This document shows positions 28,601 through 37,582 of a stretch of DNA of 64,000 nt, one piece after another. Source of the DNA: Maridesulfovibrio ferrireducens (GTDB taxonomy: Bacteria; Desulfobacterota; Desulfovibrionia; Desulfovibrionales; Desulfovibrionaceae). Made by a program: the position numbers and the translations under genes. Location of the stretch: positions 620,001 to 684,000 of the forward strand of contig NZ_FNGA01000003.1 of assembly GCF_900101105.1 (NCBI RefSeq). Direction: 5' to 3'. Below the pieces are notes generated by a model. It did no database searches. It saw only the letters and a list, made by a program, of their open reading frames with translations, and had not been told where the DNA came from. Every line of letters starts with the position of its first letter. The stretch's first letter is position 1.

Positions 28601-29587
28601 ATGGCTGTAAAAGTTGGTATTAATGGATTTGGAAGAATCGGTCGCTACCTCACGAGACTTATTCACGATAGCAAAGATTTTGACCTTGTAGCAGTAAATG
28701 CGCGCGCTTCTAACGAAGACCTTGCTCTTCTTCTAAAGCATGATTCCGTACACGGAAAATTTAATGCTGAAGTTGTAGCAAATGAAGATGGATTTACTAT
28801 CAACGGCAAACAGATCAAAGTGACCCGCTGTGCTCCCGGTGAGTGGATTTGGGGAGAACTCGGATGTGATCTCGTTGTTGAATCTACAGGTAAATTCCGC
28901 GATCGCGAAAGCTGTGAAAAAGCTATGGCCTGCGGTGCTAAAAGGGTTGTTATCAGTGCTCCCGGAATCGATTCTGACATAACAGTTGTTATGGGCGTTA
29001 ACGACGGCGACTTAAAGCCTGAGCATAAAATCGTGTCCGCAGCTTCCTGTACTACCAACTGTCTTGCTCCGGTTGCGAAAGTAATAAATGATGCTTTCGG
29101 AATTGAACGTGGTCTCATGACTACAATCCACGCATACACAATGAGCCAGAGAGTTCTGGATGGTTCTCATTCTGATATCCGTAGAGCAAGAGCATGCGCT
29201 GTCAATATGGTTCCGACAACCACGGGCGCAGCAAAAGCTGTAACGCTGGTTATTCCTGAACTTAAAGGAAAGCTGGACGGCATGTCCGTTCGCGTTCCAA
29301 CTCCTAATGTGTCACTTGTTGATCTTACCTGCGACCTTGCAAAAGAGACCACAGCAGAAGAAGTTAACGCAGTTCTTAAAAAAGCCGCCACTGAAAATAT
29401 GGGCTATACAGAAATGCCTCTGGTTTCCACCGACTATCTCGGTGACACCCACGGTGGAGTTGTTGATGGTCCTTTGACTTCAGTAATGGACGGTAAATTG
29501 CTGAAACTCATCATCTGGTATGATAATGAAGCCAGTTTCTCCAATCAGCTTGTCCGTTTGATGAAAAAAGTTTCTGATATGATCTAG
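28601..29587 (+). CDS. gap: Glyceraldehyde-3-phosphate dehydrogenase
   Basis: Phosphorylating type I GAPDH, 328 aa. N-terminal NAD-binding fold starts MAVKVGINGFGRIGR; the catalytic Cys is in SAASCTTNCLAPV and the His in IHAYTMSQ. The frame has two consecutive ATGs; the second (28601) lies 6 nt after GGAG and was chosen. Terminator follows. Confidence 0.97.
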   Translation: MAVKVGINGFGRIGRYLTRLIHDSKDFDLVAVNARASNEDLALLLKHDSVHGKFNAEVVANEDGFTINGKQIKVTRCAPGEWIWGELGCDLVVESTGKFRDRESCEKAMACGAKRVVISAPGIDSDITVVMGVNDGDLKPEHKIVSAASCTTNCLAPVAKVINDAFGIERGLMTTIHAYTMSQRVLDGSHSDIRRARACAVNMVPTTTGAAKAVTLVIPELKGKLDGMSVRVPTPNVSLVDLTCDLAKETTAEEVNAVLKKAATENMGYTEMPLVSTDYLGDTHGGVVDGPLTSVMDGKLLKLIIWYDNEASFSNQLVRLMKKVSDMI

Positions 29588-29613
29588 CTTCTAAAGCTAA
29601 TCACTTGATATTA

Positions 29614-29650
29614 AAATCCCCTCCGACTATTTAGTTGGAGGGGATTTATT
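29614..29650. terminator. Bidirectional terminator between gap and the endolysin-like gene
   Basis: AAATCCCCTCC (29614-29624) pairs with GGAGGGGATTT (29637-29647), extended inward to about 15 bp. Confidence 0.9.
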
Positions 29651-30404
29651 ACAAATTAGCCGCTTGTATATGCATCCAGTCTCTATTTTTTGTGCGTCCC
29701 AGACTTGTCCAACCGTCTTCTTCCCAGAAACGCCACCAGGCATCATATTCAGGCTTTGCAAATAAAGCCTTATCGCGGCCCCATTTAAGCTGGTTATGAC
29801 CGGGGTCATAGTCAACTGCAATTCCCCAACTGTGAGTAGATGGTTTAGCTCCGCCTCTCATTGTCCGGACATTTAAGCAGCCGCCCCAAAGATTTAGATT
29901 CAATTGGTCAATTTTTTCATTTCCATAGTGCAGCAATGTACGAGTCAGCACTCTTTTGAGACTGTCATGAACTTTCTCATGGCATAAATATGAATTCACA
30001 ATCTTATCCGTGTTCCACGCTAATTTATGAGGATATGGTAGAGTTATACGGGTTTGATTCTCTCCAACCTGCCCATAATAACGAAATAACTCTTCCGTCG
30101 AAGAATTGGGCCAAGTTGGAATTTTAAAATTTTCTTCATTATCATTTTTAGAAAGAAGTAAATCGTACGCAGAAGATGTTTTAATTCCCCAATAGCCATC
30201 AAGCGGACCACATTCAACCCCACTGCGAGTCGCAATAAATTGGATATATCCCACTAAACATCTTTTTTCTGTCCAATCTTCTGCGACAGCTAAAACAGCT
30301 TTTATGGCGGAAATGGTTGCCTGACCTGCAATACCATCAATAATTAAATTCGCGTTATCTTTATTCAAACATTGTTGAATAAAGGTTATTTTTTTATTAT
30401 TCAC
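29649..30404 (-). CDS. Endolysin-like peptidase: peptidoglycan-binding domain plus M15 peptidase
   Basis: A 251-aa protein with no signal peptide. The N-terminal ~85 residues look like a divergent type-1 peptidoglycan-binding domain (IQQCLNKDNANLIIDGIAG). The C-terminal domain has the M15/VanY-type zinc motifs STHSWGIAVDYDP and DWMHIQAA. This is the layout of phage L-alanyl-D-glutamate or D-Ala-D-Ala endopeptidase lysins. No holin or other phage genes surround it. The start is GTG (30404) with GAGGG upstream. It could be a domesticated phage lysin or a cytoplasmic murein-recycling enzyme. Confidence 0.75.
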   Translation of the reverse strand: MNNKKITFIQQCLNKDNANLIIDGIAGQATISAIKAVLAVAEDWTEKRCLVGYIQFIATRSGVECGPLDGYWGIKTSSAYDLLLSKNDNEENFKIPTWPNSSTEELFRYYGQVGENQTRITLPYPHKLAWNTDKIVNSYLCHEKVHDSLKRVLTRTLLHYGNEKIDQLNLNLWGGCLNVRTMRGGAKPSTHSWGIAVDYDPGHNQLKWGRDKALFAKPEYDAWWRFWEEDGWTSLGRTKNRDWMHIQAANL

Positions 30405-30528
30405 AAAGCCCTCTGATTCTGTAGTATTATTAATTTAAAGATTTAAATTAATATAATTAATTATTGAAAAAGAATAACCAAGCTACATCTTTTCAATGTA
30501 AAATAGATAAATTCAACTCTTAATCACT

Positions 30529-30569
30529 ATAAATAGCGTCAGTGGCTGCCTAAGACTGTCGTTATTTAT
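30529..30569 (+). promoter_or_regulatory. Long hairpin/operator-like element upstream of the ABC operon
   Basis: 30529-30543 pairs with 30555-30569 (14 of 15 positions including one G-U; outer ATAAATA/TATTTAT, inner CAGT/ACTG) around an 11-nt loop GGCTGCCTAAG. No T-run follows on either strand, so it is not a simple terminator. It lies about 60 nt before the first permease gene. Confidence 0.5.
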
Positions 30570-30627
30570 TAGTTATAAAAAAATCAACTCTAGATTTGTA
30601 CTGTAATTAATAGTAATCATAAAAAAT

Positions 30628-31440
30628 ATGTTCAAAAACAACTCCACTACTCAATGTGCCCCAAAAAGAAGACTATTTTTTTTGGATCTCTTTCTTTTTA
30701 TTCTATTATTAGCTGTAGGCAGCTTTTTTTTATATCAAGGAACTGAAAAACTGGGTTACAATTGGCAGTGGTTCAGAATTCCCGGTTTTATCTTTACATA
30801 TTCAAATCACGAATTTGTCCCCGGCCCTTTGTTAAAAGGACTTATGGTCACTTTAAAAATTACGGGACTGGGATTTGTTCTTACTTTTATTATAGGACTT
30901 GGAACTGCTATTTTACGTCTTTCCGACTCTTTTGTGGGGAACAGCATTGCCCGCCTGTATCTCGAAATTGTTCGTAATACTCCACTGCTTATTCAGCTTT
31001 TTTTTATATACTTTGTCGTTTCTCCGATACTGAATATCAGCGGATTCTGGTCCGCAGTTATCGCCTTGAGTCTCTTTGAAGGAGCCTACGCGTCAGAAAT
31101 CTTCAGGTCTGGAATTACTTCAATTGATAAAGGTCAATGGGAAGCTGCATTCAGCTTAGGAGGAGATACAAAATTTGCCTATATGAATGTGATTCTTCCT
31201 CAAGCAATTCCTCGAATAGCTCCTCCGCTTGCCGGACAGGCCATAGCTCTTGTCAAAGATTCAGCCCTTGTCAGCACTGTCGCAATTTATGACCTGACAA
31301 TGCAGGGACAATCAATAATATCAGAAACATTTCTAACTTTTGAAATTTGGTTTACAGTCGCGGCAGCATATCTTGTTGTAACGCTTTTACTTTCGTGGAC
31401 GCTGGACAGGCTTGCTCAAAGCTTCAAAAGTGCATGGTAA
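30628..31440 (+). CDS. Amino-acid ABC transporter permease (HAAT family), first copy
   Basis: A 270-aa inner membrane protein of the polar-amino-acid (His/Glu/Gln) permease type with about five helices. The coupling-helix EAA motif reads QWEAAFSLGGDTKFAYMNVILPQAIPR-like (key residues E-A-A, G, I-L-P-Q-A), and the N-terminal motif GLMVTLKITGLGF is usual. The start has almost no ribosome site. First gene of a permease-binding protein-permease run; no ATPase is encoded. Confidence 0.9.
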   Translation: MFKNNSTTQCAPKRRLFFLDLFLFILLLAVGSFFLYQGTEKLGYNWQWFRIPGFIFTYSNHEFVPGPLLKGLMVTLKITGLGFVLTFIIGLGTAILRLSDSFVGNSIARLYLEIVRNTPLLIQLFFIYFVVSPILNISGFWSAVIALSLFEGAYASEIFRSGITSIDKGQWEAAFSLGGDTKFAYMNVILPQAIPRIAPPLAGQAIALVKDSALVSTVAIYDLTMQGQSIISETFLTFEIWFTVAAAYLVVTLLLSWTLDRLAQSFKSAW

Positions 31441-31468
31441 GTATCATTCTTAAAATGGAGGAATTCTA

Positions 31469-32302
31469 ATGACTTTGTGGAGAACCATTAACACAGGGCT
31501 TGCAGCCGTAATCCTGATCATAGGGGTTTCAACTGCGGTATGGGCCGGGAATGTCAGACAAAATCTGGCACAGGAAAGCACACTTGAAACCATTCAAAAA
31601 AATCAAACTCTGCGCGTAGGATTTTCAACATTCAAACCGTGGGCAATGAAAGATAAAAACGGCGATTTTATTGGCTTTGAAATTGATGTGGCCAAACGCC
31701 TTGCAGAAGATATGGGCGTAAAAATCAGGTTTATTCCCACAAAATGGGACGGTATTATTCCCGCCCTTCTCACAGGTAAATTTGATATAATTATCGGCGG
31801 AATGGGAATTACTCCAAAACGAAACTTAAAAGTTAACTTTTCTGATCCCTACGAATTCACCGGAATGTCCATTATTGCCAGTAAATCCGCGGCTTCTGGT
31901 AAAAAATCACTTGCGGATTTCAATAACCCGGCTACAAAGGTTTCTGTTCGTCTAGGGACAACGGCGGAAAAAGCTGCTCAAAACTTTCTGCCAAAAGCTA
32001 CCCTTCTCAAATTCAGTGATGAAGCTGCGTCAATTCAGGAACTTCTCAACGGTAGAGTGGCGTGCCTGATCGCATCCAACCCGCTTCCTGCCAATCTAGT
32101 TCAAAAATATCCCGGTAAACTTTACCTGCCGCTTAAAGGTGACTTCACGAAAGAACCTATCGGTTTTGCCATTAGGAAAAGTGACCCTGATTTTCTCAAT
32201 TATCTCAATAATTGGATTAAAGTTACCAACTCAGAAGGCTGGCTCGAATTGCGTTTTAATTACTGGTTTAAAACAGCCAAATGGGAATCCCTCGTAGAGT
32301 AA
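31469..32302 (+). CDS. Periplasmic amino-acid-binding protein of the ABC transporter
   Basis: A 277-aa family-3 solute-binding protein with an N-terminal signal peptide ending in AVWAGN. Two-lobed fold motifs LRVGFSTFKPWAMKDKNGD, GFEIDVAKRLAEDMGV and DIIIGGMGITPKR point to a polar amino acid ligand; the exact ligand is not readable. GGAGG precedes the ATG. It lies between the two permease genes. Confidence 0.9.
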   Translation: MTLWRTINTGLAAVILIIGVSTAVWAGNVRQNLAQESTLETIQKNQTLRVGFSTFKPWAMKDKNGDFIGFEIDVAKRLAEDMGVKIRFIPTKWDGIIPALLTGKFDIIIGGMGITPKRNLKVNFSDPYEFTGMSIIASKSAASGKKSLADFNNPATKVSVRLGTTAEKAAQNFLPKATLLKFSDEAASIQELLNGRVACLIASNPLPANLVQKYPGKLYLPLKGDFTKEPIGFAIRKSDPDFLNYLNNWIKVTNSEGWLELRFNYWFKTAKWESLVE

Positions 32303-32312
32303 CTTACTAAGA

Positions 32313-33200
32313 ATGAATAATACGCAAAAAAGGATAACATCCCTTGATATACTGCTTCTTGCAGTTGTCATAGGGGTGTTATCCACTCTTTCCTATCATG
32401 TTGTTACGCAGCTTAATTACCATTGGAACTGGTCTGTAATACCCAATTATATCATAAGATATGATCAGGTTACAGAAACGTGGAAAGCTGGACAACTCAC
32501 GCAGGGACTTTTGGTGACGCTGCGCCTTTCCGTATGGTCAATTATTTTTGCACTGATTATCGGTACGGTAATGGGCATTTTCAGAGTAAGCCCGCGTCCA
32601 CTCTATCGCATGATTTCAAGCTCTTACGTCGGACTTATTCGCAATATTCCGCCATTGGTGTTAATCTTCATCTTTTATTATTTTCTAGGCGATCAACTAA
32701 TGAGCCTTACGGGAATAACAGAGCTTTCGTACTCTCTTGATGATAAAGATTTTCCGTTTCTAACTTTTTTATTCGGTCCCATTGAACAACTCCCCGCCTT
32801 TCTTTCGGGAGTACTCACCATGTCCCTGTTTGAAGGGGCATACATCACTGAAATTGTACGTGCAGGAATTGAATCAATTGACGTCGAACAGTGGGAAGCG
32901 TCTAAGGCTCTAGGATTCAACCGCCGCAAACAACTCATTTATATAATCCTGCCGCAAGCATTTTCACAATCTTTGCCGACTCTTGCGGGACAATTTATTT
33001 CTACAATAAAAGATTCCTCAATAGTTTCAGTTATTTCGATACAAGAATTAACCTTTGCAGGACAGGAACTTATGTCTGCCACATACCGTACTTTTGAAAT
33101 TTGGTCCGTAGTAATAGTTCTATATTTTTTGCTGACATTTCCGTGCTCAATTGCAGTAAGAGCTTTAGAAAAAAAGATGAATCGCCACAAAAGTCTTTAA
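32313..33200 (+). CDS. Amino-acid ABC transporter permease (HAAT family), second copy
   Basis: A 295-aa permease homologous to the first; shared landmarks are GLLVTLRLSVWS, RNIPPLVLIFIFYYF and the EAA loop EQWEASKALGFNRRKQ...ILPQAF. It has a longer loop between helices (about 120-165). The pair probably forms a heterodimeric channel, as in HisQM or YecS-like systems. It starts 10 nt after the binding-protein gene. The downstream gene is on the other strand, so the ATPase must be supplied from elsewhere. Confidence 0.9.
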   Translation: MNNTQKRITSLDILLLAVVIGVLSTLSYHVVTQLNYHWNWSVIPNYIIRYDQVTETWKAGQLTQGLLVTLRLSVWSIIFALIIGTVMGIFRVSPRPLYRMISSSYVGLIRNIPPLVLIFIFYYFLGDQLMSLTGITELSYSLDDKDFPFLTFLFGPIEQLPAFLSGVLTMSLFEGAYITEIVRAGIESIDVEQWEASKALGFNRRKQLIYIILPQAFSQSLPTLAGQFISTIKDSSIVSVISIQELTFAGQELMSATYRTFEIWSVVIVLYFLLTFPCSIAVRALEKKMNRHKSL

Positions 33201-33219
33201 ATATTATCTTTTAAATGAG

Positions 33220-33921
33220 TTATACAGTTTTAATATGTGCAATTAAATCATCTTCATTCAAAGTTCGCATATCAGACAAATATTTTCCAACCTTATCGGA
33301 AATCTTCATAAAAGCTTTAACAACAGTCGGATCCAGCTGTGTCCCGGAGCACCATTTAATTTCTCCCAAAACATGTTCAAAAGCGATTGCTTTTCTATAA
33401 GGGCGGTCCTGCATCATAGCAGACAATGTATCTGCAACCGCTATTATTCGCGACCCAAACGGAATATCATTCCCCTTTAATCCAGCAGGATATCCTTTAC
33501 CGTCAAATCTTTCATGATGATGTAAGATCATCTTTGCGATGCCGTTATCTCCAGAAAAGACAGTAACCGGACCGACAATTTCCGCGCCTGTTACTGGATG
33601 CAGCTTTACCACTTCATATTCTTCATCAGTCAAAGATCCCTTTTTCTTTAAAATTGAATCAGGAATTCCAATTTTACCTATATCATGAAGATGTCCGGCA
33701 ATGTGCAAAGCCTTGCATCTATCTGAAGTAAGTCCCATTTGCACTCCGATTGCCTGCGAGATTACAGCTACATCTTCTGAATGTGAACTTGTACAAGCAT
33801 CTTTAGCATCAATTGCATTTCCAAGGGATTCAGCAAATTGATGAACAGTCAGGTGAACTATATCCTGTTCTTTTTTTTGTAACTCAACATGTGCTCCAAC
33901 AATATCAATAATATCTTTCAT
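33220..33921 (-). CDS. Stand-alone HD-GYP domain protein
   Basis: A 233-aa protein, essentially one HD-GYP c-di-GMP phosphodiesterase domain. Motifs: SSHSEDVAVI, HLHDIGKIGIPD (HD), LHPVTGAEIVG, LHHHERFDGKGYPAGLKG (GYP) and DRPYRKA. All metal-ligand positions appear intact, so it is likely active. No sensor domain is attached; a short N-terminal helix may serve. It converges on the ABC permease gene with only 19 nt between. Confidence 0.92.
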   Translation of the reverse strand: MKDIIDIVGAHVELQKKEQDIVHLTVHQFAESLGNAIDAKDACTSSHSEDVAVISQAIGVQMGLTSDRCKALHIAGHLHDIGKIGIPDSILKKKGSLTDEEYEVVKLHPVTGAEIVGPVTVFSGDNGIAKMILHHHERFDGKGYPAGLKGNDIPFGSRIIAVADTLSAMMQDRPYRKAIAFEHVLGEIKWCSGTQLDPTVVKAFMKISDKVGKYLSDMRTLNEDDLIAHIKTV

Positions 33922-33975
33922 AGCTCCTCACGCTCAAATAGTAATTTTTTTTATTATCGCCTGCACATTTATTAG

Positions 33976-33990
33976 TGAAGTTGATTTTCA
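33976..33990. promoter_or_regulatory. Fur-box-like sequence
   Basis: TGAAGTTGATTTTCA matches the 7-1-7 form of a Fur box (TGAAAAT-N-ATTTTCA) at all but two positions. It lies in the divergent gap between the HD-GYP gene and a 52-codon frame. Seen by eye only. Confidence 0.35.
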
Positions 33991-34023
33991 TTGTCAACCA
34001 CATGTTGGACATAATTAAAGCTT

Positions 34024-34182
34024 ATGATTATTAAATTTCACACCATAAATTTCCAATTTGTAACAATAATGACACTGCGGTCAGGTATGGGAGAAATCGT
34101 AGAGTCTTATCTGGCAAGAACAGCAGAAGAACTTGAAAAATTAATCGATAAACTCAGTTCACCAGGCGGGCAGACAGTTTAA
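34024..34182 (+). CDS. Possible small protein, 52 aa
   Basis: ATG 34024 to TAA 34182. The C-terminal 37 residues (MTLRSGMGEIVESYLART... SSPGGQTV) have a protein-like composition with a likely amphipathic helix. It matches no family I know. The ribosome site is poor. Its stop overlaps the 3' end of the convergent DUF374 gene by 4 nt. It follows a Fur-box-like sequence, which hints at an iron-regulated small gene, or it could be the remains of a larger one. Low certainty. Confidence 0.3.
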   Translation: MIIKFHTINFQFVTIMTLRSGMGEIVESYLARTAEELEKLIDKLSSPGGQTV

Positions 34183-34826
34183 AAGCCGTTTCCAAGATTG
34201 TACATTGCAGCCTCAATTTTGGAAGCTTCAGATTCCAGTATTTCCGGACTGAGTTTTTGATCAGTAACCTTGAAAGGCTTATCCATGAATACCTTGCAAC
34301 GGCTGAAAGGCTTTGCCACCTCAAAATGATCCCAGGATTTTTTAAAAACCATAGGATTTTCAACATATCCGCGCATAGGAATAATAAGGGAGTCTGTTTT
34401 TTGCGCAATGGCTAAAATACCCTGCTTAACTTTATGACGCGGACCTTTAGGGCCATCGACGGTAATTATGCCTATACAACCTTCCCTTTTCATCAGGCGG
34501 GTCATACCGAGCATTGCTTTAACCCCTCCACGTGTTGAGGAACCTCTTGCAACTTTAAACCCTAAGCGTTCCAAAGTCTCAGTAATGATTTGACCGTCAC
34601 GACTATCACTAGCCATGGTAACGTATGGAAAACCCTTAGTCATTCCATAGGATGTCAATGCGAATAGCTCATTATGCCATAAAGCAAGCATGACAGGCTC
34701 TTTGCGATCCATAATCTCAATGAGATTTTCAAGACCTTCAACTTCAAAGCGAAGAGTTTTAGTCAGAGCCTTATAAAAAAACGCCATAGGCGCGGCAACT
34801 AAAGAGGGTTTAACTTTTATCTTCAT
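34179..34826 (-). CDS. DUF374 lysophospholipid acyltransferase-like protein, copy A
   Basis: A 215-aa protein of the DUF374 family, related to the LPLAT/LpxL acyltransferases. The catalytic HX4D-like block appears as ALWHNELFALTS, followed by MASDSRDGQIITETLERLGF and VDGPKGPRHKVKQG. Family members next to msbA are thought to acylate lipid A or a glycerolipid; the acceptor is not known here. It is a close paralog of the gene just upstream (both 215 aa, same N-terminus MKIKV) and is separated from it by 151 nt. Confidence 0.88.
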   Translation of the reverse strand: MKIKVKPSLVAAPMAFFYKALTKTLRFEVEGLENLIEIMDRKEPVMLALWHNELFALTSYGMTKGFPYVTMASDSRDGQIITETLERLGFKVARGSSTRGGVKAMLGMTRLMKREGCIGIITVDGPKGPRHKVKQGILAIAQKTDSLIIPMRGYVENPMVFKKSWDHFEVAKPFSRCKVFMDKPFKVTDQKLSPEILESEASKIEAAMYNLGNGF

Positions 34827-34977
34827 AGCAACTACTCAAGTATCTTGAAACTGAATGTTATGAATCCTAATATTCAACGGATAAAAAACACGGCAATAGT
34901 CTATAATTTACTTTGAACCACGGTAACCGATACGTACAAAAAAATAAAGTATGCTCACGACAAAATCAAGGTTGTGA

Positions 34978-35625
34978 TTAAAATCCACTACCTAGGTTTT
35001 TCATTTCATCTTCTATTTTATCAGCTTCCAGTTTTAGTTGTTCAGAGCTGAGTTTTTGATCGGTAATCTGAAACGGGGTTCCCATAAAAATTTTGCAACG
35101 GTCAAATGGTCTTGGAAGTTCAAATTTATCCCATGCTTTTTCAAAAACGATCGGGTTTTTGAGATATCCTCTCATGGGAATAATAAGAGAACCGGTTCGT
35201 TGAGCAATCGCCATAATCCCCGGCTTAACCTTATGCCGGGGCCCTTTCGGACCATCCATGGTAATGATTCCTACGCGCCCTTTTCTCTTCATTACACGAG
35301 TCATGCCGAGCAATGCTTTTAGCCCGCCTTTTGAAGAAGAACCGCGTACAACCTCATAACCTATGCGTTCCAAAATATCGGTAATAATCTGACCATCATT
35401 ACTATCGCTGGCTATGGTCACATAAGGAAGATCTTTTACAATGCCATATGCGGACAAAGCTAGAAGCTCATTGTGCCATACAGCCATAATGATTGTTTTT
35501 TTACTGTCTAAAGCTTTAGTTACATTTTCAAGACCTTCAACTTCAAAGCGAAGAGATTTTGCCATCAGCTTGTAACAAAATGCCAATGGAGCGGCAATAA
35601 GCGCCGGATTAACTTTTATTTTCAT
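34978..35625 (-). CDS. DUF374 lysophospholipid acyltransferase-like protein, copy B
   Basis: A 215-aa paralog of copy A with the same motifs (AVWHNELLALSA, IASDSNDGQIITDILERIG, MDGPKGPRHKVKPG). About two thirds of residues agree by eye, so this is a tandem duplication with time to diverge. It begins 8 nt after msbA, so it is co-transcribed with the lipid A flippase; the annotation as a lipid A-type acyltransferase rests on that and on the fold family. Confidence 0.9.
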   Translation of the reverse strand: MKIKVNPALIAAPLAFCYKLMAKSLRFEVEGLENVTKALDSKKTIIMAVWHNELLALSAYGIVKDLPYVTIASDSNDGQIITDILERIGYEVVRGSSSKGGLKALLGMTRVMKRKGRVGIITMDGPKGPRHKVKPGIMAIAQRTGSLIIPMRGYLKNPIVFEKAWDKFELPRPFDRCKIFMGTPFQITDQKLSSEQLKLEADKIEDEMKNLGSGF

Positions 35626-35633
35626 TGAGCCTT

Positions 35634-37394
35634 CTAAGCATCCTGGAACTGCATGTTATATAGTTTGATGTATAAAGGACAATTTTGGAGCAGTTCTTTA
35701 TGACTGCCTTTTGCGACAATATTACCCTTTTCCATAACAACTATAACATCAGCTGTAAGGATGGTAGAGAGCCTGTGAGCAATTACAATACTGGTTCTAT
35801 CTTTCATCAAGTTTTCAAGAGCCATCTGAACTACCCGCTCTGATTCTGTATCAAGGGCGCTTGTAGCTTCATCAAGTATAAGCAAAGGAGGATTTTTAAG
35901 CAATGCGCGAGCAATCGTGAGTCTTTGCTTTTGACCACCTGAAAGCCTTACTCCTCGTTCGCCGACAATTGTATCATATCCTTCCGGCAGTCCTTCAATG
36001 AAATCATGGGCGAATGCTGTTTCGGCAGCCTTTTTAACGTCTTCAAAAGGTGCATCCTGATGAACATAGGCAATGTTCTCACGAACAGTAGCATTGAAAA
36101 GGAAAGTTTCCTGAGAGACCATACCCAGATTCAAACGCAATGATTTAAGTGAATAATCCTGAACCGGATTTCCATTAATTTTAAGACTGCCCTTCTCAGG
36201 ATCATAAAAACGAGGAATAAGATTAACAAGAGTTGTCTTTCCTGATCCGCTTGGTCCCACAATGGCAATTTTCTGTCCGGCCTTAACTTTTAAATTAATA
36301 TTGTTAAGGACAGGTTCGTTGGAAGATGTATAGCTGAAGGAAAGATCTTTTATATGAAGTTCTTTAAAAGGAAGGTCAAATTCCTTTGTTCCTCCTTTCT
36401 CTACATTAATAATAGGAGAATCTAATATTTCAAAAACTCTTTCAGCGCCGGCAAAAGCTCTTTGAATTGTTAAATTTGCACTGTTAATTTTTTTGATTGG
36501 TTCATAAAGCATGATCAGTGCCGCAATAAATGAGAAAAAAGTACCCGGAGTTGACCGTCCATCAATAACCTGCGCGCCTCCATACCATAAAACAAGACCG
36601 ATTCCGAGCGCTCCGACAATTTCCATTATTCGAGAAGAAAGCTCACTGTGCAGAACCTGATTAATCGCGATTTTAACTAATCTATGATTTTCAAGATCAA
36701 ATTTTTCAGATTCAAGTTTTTCATTAGCAAAAATTTTAATAACCTTAACACCGCTAAAAACTTCCTGAAGACGAGCATTGATATCTGAAATTTTCACCTG
36801 ATTTTTACGGCCGAGCTTGCGCAGTTTTCTGCCGAAGTAGAAAAAAGGAAAAATAGCCAGAGGAAGAACCAGCACCGCCCAAAAGGCCAGATAAGCGTCA
36901 CGATAAAAAACCAATGCGATAAGACCGATAATCGTGATCACTTCGCGAATCATCATAATAAAAGACGGTAAGCTTTGCCTTATTTCCATGACATCATTAA
37001 GTATTCTGGACATAAGCATGCCCACCTGACTCTCTTCAAAAAAGTTCATGGGTAAACATACTATTTTTTGAAAAAGATCATTTCGAAGATTTTCCAGAAC
37101 AAGTAATCCGGTGGTATTCATCAGATAGGACTGGAAAAATCTAAAAAATCCCTTAACGAGCATAACTACGACAAAAGCGATAGGGATTAAAAACAGAGCT
37201 TCGCGGTCTTTATTAATAAAAATATCATCCATAGCCGGCTGAATAAGATAAGCCGTAGCCGCTGTAGCTGCTGCAACAAATCCCATAGATATAAATGCTA
37301 TGAAAATTCTGAATTTGTACTGTTTAAAATAAGATAAACACCTTTTAACAAGGTGTTTATTGTTCAAGTAATTATATTTATCGCCTTTGGGCAA
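35634..37394 (-). CDS. msbA: Lipid A export ABC transporter MsbA
   Basis: A 586-aa half-transporter that flips lipid A-core across the inner membrane. The six-helix membrane domain (about 20-320) is followed by the ATPase domain with Walker A VGPSGSGKTTLV, signature VRLSGGQKQRLTIARALL and Walker B LLILDEATSALD. Upstream and co-transcribed with two DUF374 acyltransferase-like genes, which favours the lipid role over drug export. Confidence 0.93.
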   Translation of the reverse strand: MPKGDKYNYLNNKHLVKRCLSYFKQYKFRIFIAFISMGFVAAATAATAYLIQPAMDDIFINKDREALFLIPIAFVVVMLVKGFFRFFQSYLMNTTGLLVLENLRNDLFQKIVCLPMNFFEESQVGMLMSRILNDVMEIRQSLPSFIMMIREVITIIGLIALVFYRDAYLAFWAVLVLPLAIFPFFYFGRKLRKLGRKNQVKISDINARLQEVFSGVKVIKIFANEKLESEKFDLENHRLVKIAINQVLHSELSSRIMEIVGALGIGLVLWYGGAQVIDGRSTPGTFFSFIAALIMLYEPIKKINSANLTIQRAFAGAERVFEILDSPIINVEKGGTKEFDLPFKELHIKDLSFSYTSSNEPVLNNINLKVKAGQKIAIVGPSGSGKTTLVNLIPRFYDPEKGSLKINGNPVQDYSLKSLRLNLGMVSQETFLFNATVRENIAYVHQDAPFEDVKKAAETAFAHDFIEGLPEGYDTIVGERGVRLSGGQKQRLTIARALLKNPPLLILDEATSALDTESERVVQMALENLMKDRTSIVIAHRLSTILTADVIVVMEKGNIVAKGSHKELLQNCPLYIKLYNMQFQDA

Positions 37395-37582
37395 AGTAAT
37401 CTCCTTTATTTGGGCTTAAAGCCGAATGCGATATTCTCCATACTTCTCATTTGAATCAATCGCAAGCACCGATTATCATGTAATAGATATAACCGATATA
37501 TCAAGACTTAATGGATAGTATTATTCGATTTGACCACTTGCGCCCCCTGTGATTGAACATAGTTTCAGGAGGATAGTAAGCT

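Noticed and set aside
29649-30404. Prophage remnant around the endolysin-like gene
   Set aside because: Flanking genes are gap and an ABC operon; no phage structural, integrase or holin genes nearby.
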